From JAYFRC01 sp034926415 (GTDB taxonomy: Bacteria > Bacillota > Clostridia > Oscillospirales > Oscillospiraceae), in contig JAYFRC010000063.1 in assembly GCA_034926415.1 (NCBI GenBank), forward strand, positions 1-30,155: 30,155 bases of DNA, written 5' to 3'. Below the pieces are notes generated by a model. It was not told the DNA's origin. It searched no databases and was given only the letters and a program-made list of their open reading frames with translations. The position numbers and the translations under genes are program-made. This document shows, one piece after another, positions 26,225 to 30,155 of the stretch; within the stretch, counting starts at the first letter, position 1; each line of letters opens with the position of its first letter.

Positions 26225-26963
26225 TTGCGCGCATCCTCCTTTCGAGCTTTGAAAGCAGCCACGACAGCAGCATTACCATAACGAGATATATGGCGGCCGC
26301 CGCCAGCAGAGGCATCATCGCCTGATAAGCAACGCCCTGGATTATCGTCGCGCCTTTGGTTATGTCCTTAAGTCCGATGACCGTTACTATCGATGTCTCC
26401 TTCAGCAGCGTTATAAGCTCATTGCCGAGGGCGGGCAGAATATTTTTGAATGCCTGCGGCACTATGATAAATCGCATCGTCTTTGCGTAGTCTAGGCCGA
26501 GCGAGCGCCCAGCCTCCATCTGCCCCGCGTCTATGGACATCAATCCGCTTCGGACTATCTCCGCCACATACGCGCCGGAATTTATTCCGAAGGTCAGCAC
26601 GGCACAGCGTATCATATTCGCGTCGCTTGTTCTGACCGAGGCCATGACGACAAACCACATTATAAGCAGCTGTACCATCGTCGGCGTGCCGCGGATGACC
26701 GTAACATATACCCTGCATACAGCGTTTAGGAATCCGAGGAGGAAGTTGCTCCTGCCCGTTCTCTGCTGGTCATGCGCGGAGCGTATTACCGCCACGACGA
26801 CGCCCAGCACTATGCCGAGCACGACCGCCATAAGCGTGACCTCAAGCGTTATCTTGAGACCGCGCACGAAATACATGTATCTGTTATCCGTTATGAAGGT
26901 CTGTATGAAATCGCTTTCCAGCTTGGCAAACCATTCCGACATTTTGGCAAACCATTCCGACAT
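26211..26963 (-). CDS. Polar amino acid ABC transporter, permease (HisM/GlnP type)
   Basis: Predicted integral membrane permease of about 250 residues with several hydrophobic segments. RGLKITLEVTLMAVVLGIVLG starts the membrane part, RGTPTMVQLLI is typical of the His/Glu/Gln/Arg/opine family, and the cytoplasmic EAA loop is EAGRSLGLDYAKTMRFIIVP. The gene starts MSEWFAKMSEWFAK, a tandem duplication of seven codons, so two in-frame ATGs (26963 and 26942) are candidates. The first has GGAG only two bases away, a short spacing; the second has GGAATGG about 8 bases away. Either gives a full permease. It overlaps the ATPase gene downstream. Confidence 0.93.
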   Translation of the reverse strand: MSEWFAKMSEWFAKLESDFIQTFITDNRYMYFVRGLKITLEVTLMAVVLGIVLGVVVAVIRSAHDQQRTGRSNFLLGFLNAVCRVYVTVIRGTPTMVQLLIMWFVVMASVRTSDANMIRCAVLTFGINSGAYVAEIVRSGLMSIDAGQMEAGRSLGLDYAKTMRFIIVPQAFKNILPALGNELITLLKETSIVTVIGLKDITKGATIIQGVAYQAMMPLLAAAAIYLVMVMLLSWLLSKLERRMRASDRR

Positions 26964-26964
26964 T
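26923..26964 (-). repeat. Exact 21-bp tandem duplication at the permease start
   Basis: The 21 bases at 26923-26943 are repeated without change at 26944-26964. The unit encodes MSEWFAK, so the duplication copies the start codon and the first six codons in frame. Identity suggests a recent event. Confidence 0.95.
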
Positions 26965-26997
26965 TCTCCGCCTCTCTTTCTCTTTTCTTCCATACTT

Positions 26998-27032
26998 CGG
27001 CAAGGGGCGAAAAATCTTTGCGCCCTTTGCCG
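26998..27032 (-). promoter_or_regulatory. Intercistronic hairpin, proximal to the permease
   Basis: A 12-bp stem (26998-27009 with 27021-27032, one G-U pair) closes an 11-base loop. It lies about 35 bases before the permease start and has no T-run after it on the minus strand, so it is not a simple terminator. Confidence 0.6.
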
Positions 27033-27052
27033 GAGCATGGCTTTTCGAAGAT

Positions 27053-27079
27053 AAGGGGGCGGCAGAAAGCCGCCCCCTT
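27053..27079 (-). promoter_or_regulatory. Intercistronic hairpin after the binding-protein gene
   Basis: A perfect 11-bp GC-rich stem (27053-27063 with 27069-27079) around a 5-base loop begins about 20 bases after the binding-protein stop codon. On the minus strand it is followed by ATCTTCG rather than a T-run. Such hairpins often protect the upstream mRNA or partly terminate, giving more binding protein than permease. Confidence 0.65.
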
Positions 27080-27098
27080 GCCATTGTTTTATTTCGGA

Positions 27099-27884
27099 TT
27101 ATTCGTGGATATACTTGTCGAGCACGGTCTGGACGCTGCCGTCCTCGATGAGCTCGTTGAGCGCGGTGTTGATGGCGTCGCGGAGGTCGGGATTATCCTT
27201 GGACACAGCTATTGCGTAGTCCTCGGTGACATACTCGGTATCGAGTATGGTCAGGCCCTCGTTGGCCGCTACGAACGCCTTGGCAGGCTCGTTGTCAATG
27301 ATGACCGCGTCTACTTTGCCGTCCTCAAGCGCCTGAACAGCCGTCGCGCCGTTGGTGTAGGCAACGACGTTCTCCTCGCCGAAACCGCCTTTTTCAACGG
27401 TATCAGAAGCGTAGATATAGCCGGTGGTGGCCTCCTGAGTGCCTATTATTTTGCCCTGGAGGTCGTCGAGGGACTTAATGCCGGAATCTTCCTTTACAAT
27501 GACGACCTGAATTCCGGTGGCGTAGGAGTCGGTGAAGTCGACGTTCTCCTTGCGCTCGTCGGTAACGGTCATTCCGGCCATGCCGATGTCAATCTTGCCG
27601 CCCTGGACGGAGCTGACTATGGAGCCGAACTCCATATCCTGAATGTCGAGCGTCATGCCGAGCTTGTCGGCTATCATCTGGGCAATCTCTGCGTCGATGC
27701 CTACTATCTTGTCGCCATCGTAATACTCATACGGAGGAAAAGCGGCGTTGGTGCCCATGGTCAGAACGCCGTCGGTCACAGTGCTTACCTTCGATGTGGG
27801 AGTCGAACTGCTTCCGCAGCCGAACATCATTATGGCCATCATAGCGGCGCATAGAATAAGAGCAAATACCTTGATTCTTTTCAT
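27099..27884 (-). CDS. Polar amino acid ABC transporter, substrate-binding lipoprotein
   Basis: Predicted extracellular lipoprotein of 261 residues, the binding component of the importer encoded downstream. The signal peptide ends in a lipobox MFGC with C23, followed by a Ser/Thr linker. The mature part has the family 3 pattern: GTNAAFPPYEYYDGDKIVGID, AQMIADKLGM, and GKIDIGMAGMTVTDERKENV near the middle of the first lobe, then LQGKIIGTQEATTGY. The start at 27884 is supported by AAAGGAGA upstream; an ATG 14 codons earlier lacks such a site. It is first in the operon and has its own promoter. Ligand identity is not certain; glutamine, glutamate, arginine or cystine are all possible. Confidence 0.93.
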   Translation of the reverse strand: MKRIKVFALILCAAMMAIMMFGCGSSSTPTSKVSTVTDGVLTMGTNAAFPPYEYYDGDKIVGIDAEIAQMIADKLGMTLDIQDMEFGSIVSSVQGGKIDIGMAGMTVTDERKENVDFTDSYATGIQVVIVKEDSGIKSLDDLQGKIIGTQEATTGYIYASDTVEKGGFGEENVVAYTNGATAVQALEDGKVDAVIIDNEPAKAFVAANEGLTILDTEYVTEDYAIAVSKDNPDLRDAINTALNELIEDGSVQTVLDKYIHE

Positions 27885-27941
27885 GTTGTATAATCTCCTT
27901 TTCAGCTTTTCGTGCAAATCTTCCAAATATACACGTTATTG

Positions 27942-27969
27942 ATTATACACAACGTGAGCGAAAATGCAA
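27942..27969 (-). promoter_or_regulatory. Promoter of the amino acid ABC transporter operon
   Basis: On the minus strand TTGCAT (27969-27964) and TATAAT (27947-27942) are separated by 16 bases, about 58 bases before the ATG at 27884. Confidence 0.65.
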
Positions 27970-28047
27970 GGGGTTTTCCATTTTTATTCCAATAATTTCT
28001 GTATAATTGGCCGTATTATTGTATAAACTCCAATTTTATTCAAGCTT

Positions 28048-28773
28048 TTATGCACAACGATATATTTTCCCACGCTGCGGCGTGATTTTTTTGAGTTCAA
28101 ACAGCTCTTTTACCGTTACAAATTCATAGCCCTCTGCCTGCATTTTGTCGACTATCTCCAACGCCGCGTCGACGCTCGTCGGATAAAAATCGTGGAGAAG
28201 TATTATATCGCCGTCTCCCGCGTTTGCCAACACAGCCTTGACCACGGCCTCAGTATTAAGTTTTTTCCAGTCCTCCGGGTCGACAGACCACGCAATCATC
28301 GGAGTTGATACCAGTGAGCGGTACTTTTCGTCGATAAGGCCATATGGCGGGCGGAGCCAGTAGTCACCGTCGCCAAGAAGCTGGCGGAGAATGACGTCGG
28401 TCTTGTTTATCTCCTGAAGCACCGTGCTATAATCGGAGCCCTTAAGTTTTATATGGTTGTAAGTATGATTGCCTACCTGATCCCCCTGCGCGGCCATGCG
28501 CTTTATAAGCTCCTCGTTTCCCTCTATCTGCCGTCCGATTACAAAAAAAGTGGCATGCGCGTTACGCTCTGCGAGCCCCTCGAGCAGCCTGCCCGTCGTC
28601 GAGGCTCTCGGACCGTCGTCGAACGTCAGCGCGACATATTTTGTCTCCTCCGCGTTCTCGCTCGTCATAGCCGCGACCGCCTCAGTCGAGTCAGAGCCCG
28701 ATAGCGCCGCTGTTTCGACGAATATGAAAAACAGCAGCGCGCACAATATTATCACTCTTTTTTTAACTGACAT
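28048..28773 (-). CDS. Polysaccharide deacetylase family protein (NodB domain)
   Basis: Predicted secreted or membrane-anchored metal-dependent deacetylase, 241 residues. A basic start and one hydrophobic segment (about 5-24) form a signal peptide or anchor. All five NodB motifs are visible: TFDDGP (D52, D53), HTYNH (H103, H107), RPPYG (R141), WSVDPEDW, and LLHDF (H194). Substrates in this family are N-acetyl groups of peptidoglycan, chitin or other polysaccharides; peptidoglycan is plausible here but inferred. The ATG at 28773 has GGGGTGA upstream; an earlier in-frame ATG at 28839 would cross a terminator hairpin and is rejected. The gene lies after that terminator, and I see no strong promoter of its own. 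Confidence 0.92.
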   Translation of the reverse strand: MSVKKRVIILCALLFFIFVETAALSGSDSTEAVAAMTSENAEETKYVALTFDDGPRASTTGRLLEGLAERNAHATFFVIGRQIEGNEELIKRMAAQGDQVGNHTYNHIKLKGSDYSTVLQEINKTDVILRQLLGDGDYWLRPPYGLIDEKYRSLVSTPMIAWSVDPEDWKKLNTEAVVKAVLANAGDGDIILLHDFYPTSVDAALEIVDKMQAEGYEFVTVKELFELKKITPQRGKIYRCA

Positions 28774-28814
28774 TTTTGCGTCACCCCGGTTTTTATTATG
28801 CCGGATACGCGCAA

Positions 28815-28854
28815 AAAAACAGGGCGCGTGTTCTTCCAAATACGCCCTGTTTTT
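28815..28854. terminator. Hairpin terminator between the MBL-fold and deacetylase genes
   Basis: AAAAACAGGGCG (28815-28826) pairs with CGCCCTGTTTTT (28843-28854) around a 16-base loop. On the minus strand a T-run follows the stem. It begins about 12 bases after the MBL gene stop and precedes the deacetylase ATG. Confidence 0.85.
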
Positions 28855-28865
28855 GAAATTTGTTC

Positions 28866-29756
28866 TTATTTTTTTGTGTAGTGGTTCACGCCGTTGACGC
28901 GCGCTATCTCCACGCTACCAGTGTCCGCAAGCCAGCATGTGAAGCTGCGGAAATTGCGGTCGTACACTCCGCAAAGCAGCGGGTGCGTCGTCCGCATACC
29001 GGCGGCGCGGTAAAAGGCTTCCTCCCACTCACCGAAGCTCATTCCGTCTTTAAGTGTGCAGAGCAGAAATTCCGCACGCTCGTCGAGAAACGCAAGATTT
29101 TTGTCAATTAGCGCGCCAAGGTCGTCCGGCACTCCCTTGTGGGCTAGGACGTACTTGTCGTATTTCAGGGCACGCAGGCTCTCCTTAGTCCTTCGGTCTT
29201 CGGCGTGGTCGTCCACGGTCGGCAGCTTGGCAAAGTCAAGCATCGTCTGGCCCATGAGGGCGTCCGCAAGATACGCGACGCCGTCGGGCGTGACTATACC
29301 AATCTGTCCCGGCGTGTGCCCCGGCAGCTGTATTATCCCGAACTCCACACCGCAGAAGGAAATCCTGTCCTGTTCCGGCGCTATTGCGACGTCTGCGGTG
29401 TATAAAAAATCCCTCAGCACGGCGGCCTCGCCAATAGTCATCGAACCGTATGTCGGTCTGCAAAGGTTGAAATCACTCGCGACCTTCGCCTCGTACTCTC
29501 CGGCGGCCGTGAGGGAGCCATAAAGTTTTTTGAAGTATTCGGCGTTGCCCGAGTGGTCACGGTGCGTGTGCGAGATTATGACGCCTCTAGGGCGCAGTCC
29601 GTGCTCTGGCAGGAACTCCGCAAACTCCTCGCGCTGCGGGCGTGCGTAGCCTGTGTCCAGCATGACAATATCTCTGTCGCTGAGCTTGTAGAACGGGATC
29701 GTCAGCCCCTTTGTGTCGGCCGCCCATGTGTCGCCCTTTATATGTATGAGCTCCAT
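28866..29756 (-). CDS. MBL-fold metallo-hydrolase
   Basis: Predicted zinc hydrolase of 296 residues in the metallo-beta-lactamase superfamily. The metal-binding motif SHTHRDH has H63, H65, D67 and H68. Other ligands are H147 in LPGHTPGQIG, D165 in YLADALMG and H206 in VLAHKG. The glyoxalase II/beta-lactamase-like arrangement is clear but the substrate is unknown. The start is preceded by GGGGAGA, which lies at the end of the upstream gene only three bases away, so the two are probably translated together. A terminator follows the gene. Confidence 0.88.
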   Translation of the reverse strand: MELIHIKGDTWAADTKGLTIPFYKLSDRDIVMLDTGYARPQREEFAEFLPEHGLRPRGVIISHTHRDHSGNAEYFKKLYGSLTAAGEYEAKVASDFNLCRPTYGSMTIGEAAVLRDFLYTADVAIAPEQDRISFCGVEFGIIQLPGHTPGQIGIVTPDGVAYLADALMGQTMLDFAKLPTVDDHAEDRRTKESLRALKYDKYVLAHKGVPDDLGALIDKNLAFLDERAEFLLCTLKDGMSFGEWEEAFYRAAGMRTTHPLLCGVYDRNFRSFTCWLADTGSVEIARVNGVNHYTKK

Positions 29757-29759
29757 CCG

Positions 29760-30083
29760 TCAGTTCTCCCCGCTCGTGTTTTCTTCTTTCGCCATTTTCA
29801 GCGCGGCGGCGCGGTCGGCGGCGCGGTCGAGCCCCATGTTGCGAAGCAGTAGCAGGAAGTCAACGAAAACGACGGCCAAGTTAATAACGTACAGTATCAA
29901 AACGTAGCTAACGTTGTGGGTTATTATTTTCCCGATTATACCGCATATATAGCCGGAAAGGATCAGACATTCGAACAGCAGGCTCTTGCCGCGTGCAGTT
30001 CTCGAGACCCACGACTTTCTGACCGCCGACGGCCACGAGAGTCCAAAGCATATCATCATCACGGCTTCAAAAAGCTGTCCCAT
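29760..30083 (-). CDS. Small membrane protein, possibly PQ-loop/SemiSWEET-like
   Basis: Predicted 107-residue protein with about three hydrophobic segments (roughly 3-18, 35-53 and 58-80) and a polar C-terminal tail. The segment FGLSWPSAVRKSWVSRTARGKS, shortened here to FGLSWPSAVRKSW, has a Pro-containing helix and basic loop that recall PQ-loop or SemiSWEET half-transporters, but this match is by eye only. Function is unknown. A GGGAGAG site lies 8-9 bases before the ATG. It is probably co-transcribed with the MBL-fold gene. The 72 bases beyond it to the window edge show no gene or promoter I can support. Confidence 0.6.
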   Translation of the reverse strand: MGQLFEAVMMICFGLSWPSAVRKSWVSRTARGKSLLFECLILSGYICGIIGKIITHNVSYVLILYVINLAVVFVDFLLLLRNMGLDRAADRAAALKMAKEENTSGEN

Positions 30084-30155
30084 AAATTTATCTCTCCCGT
30101 CAATAAATTTTTGTTTTGTATCATATTGGGCTTTTTCATCCCCCGCATATCTATG

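Noticed and set aside
30066..30155. A short minus-strand frame open to the right window edge, overlapping the start of the small membrane protein gene.
   Set aside because: Only about 29 codons are visible, with no motif; it could be chance or the tail of a gene outside the window, and cannot be decided here.

Overview
The window looks like a chromosomal segment of a GC-rich Firmicute, most likely a gut-type member of the class Clostridia. Supporting signs are strong GGAGG-type ribosome binding sites, Bacillus/Clostridium-type PurF (short propeptide before the nucleophilic Cys) and single-chain PurL, a SecA with a C-terminal zinc knuckle, a small SecG, a LexA box of the GAAC-N4-GTTT form, and lipoprotein signal peptides. 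I cannot name a genus. No tRNA, rRNA, CRISPR array, phage gene or insertion sequence was recognised.

Layout. (1) 77-4557, minus strand: a three-gene operon of a beta-CASP metallo-beta-lactamase RNase-like protein, 4-alpha-glucanotransferase (malQ) and an RlmD-type 23S rRNA uracil methyltransferase. (2) 4558-4867: divergent promoter region. (3) 4868-14030, plus strand: purF, carA, guaA, a PfkB-family sugar kinase, and a carB whose reading frame continues without a stop into a complete diaminopimelate epimerase (dapF). A rho-independent terminator follows. (4) 14312-19423, plus: secA, pgeF and an orphan peptide-type solute-binding lipoprotein. (5) 19519-23232, plus: purL, ending in a strong bidirectional terminator. 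(6) 23342-24875, minus: a CofE-like protein and lexA, each with a visible promoter; lexA has putative operators. (7) secG on the plus strand, divergent from lexA. (8) 25502-27884, minus: a polar amino acid ABC transporter (ATPase, permease, binding protein). (9) 28048-30083, minus: a polysaccharide deacetylase, an MBL-fold hydrolase and a small membrane protein.

How the genes fit together. PurF, CarA, GuaA and PurL are all glutamine-dependent amidotransferases that feed purine, pyrimidine/arginine and GMP synthesis; three of them share one putative operon. A polar amino acid (possibly glutamine-type) uptake system lies nearby. DapF makes meso-diaminopimelate for peptidoglycan and lysine, and PgeF and the deacetylase also act on cell-wall or polysaccharide substrates. 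SecA and SecG belong to the Sec translocase.

The most notable observation is the in-frame CarB-DapF fusion (1347 residues), which joins carbamoyl phosphate synthesis to a DAP/lysine pathway enzyme. Other points worth a second look are an exact 21-bp tandem duplication that duplicates the start codon region of the ABC permease, two hairpins between the binding-protein and permease genes, paired LexA-box-like sites around the lexA promoter, and a CofE homologue with no other F420 gene in view. I see no clear sign of a wholly new defence or mobile system here; most of the window is housekeeping.
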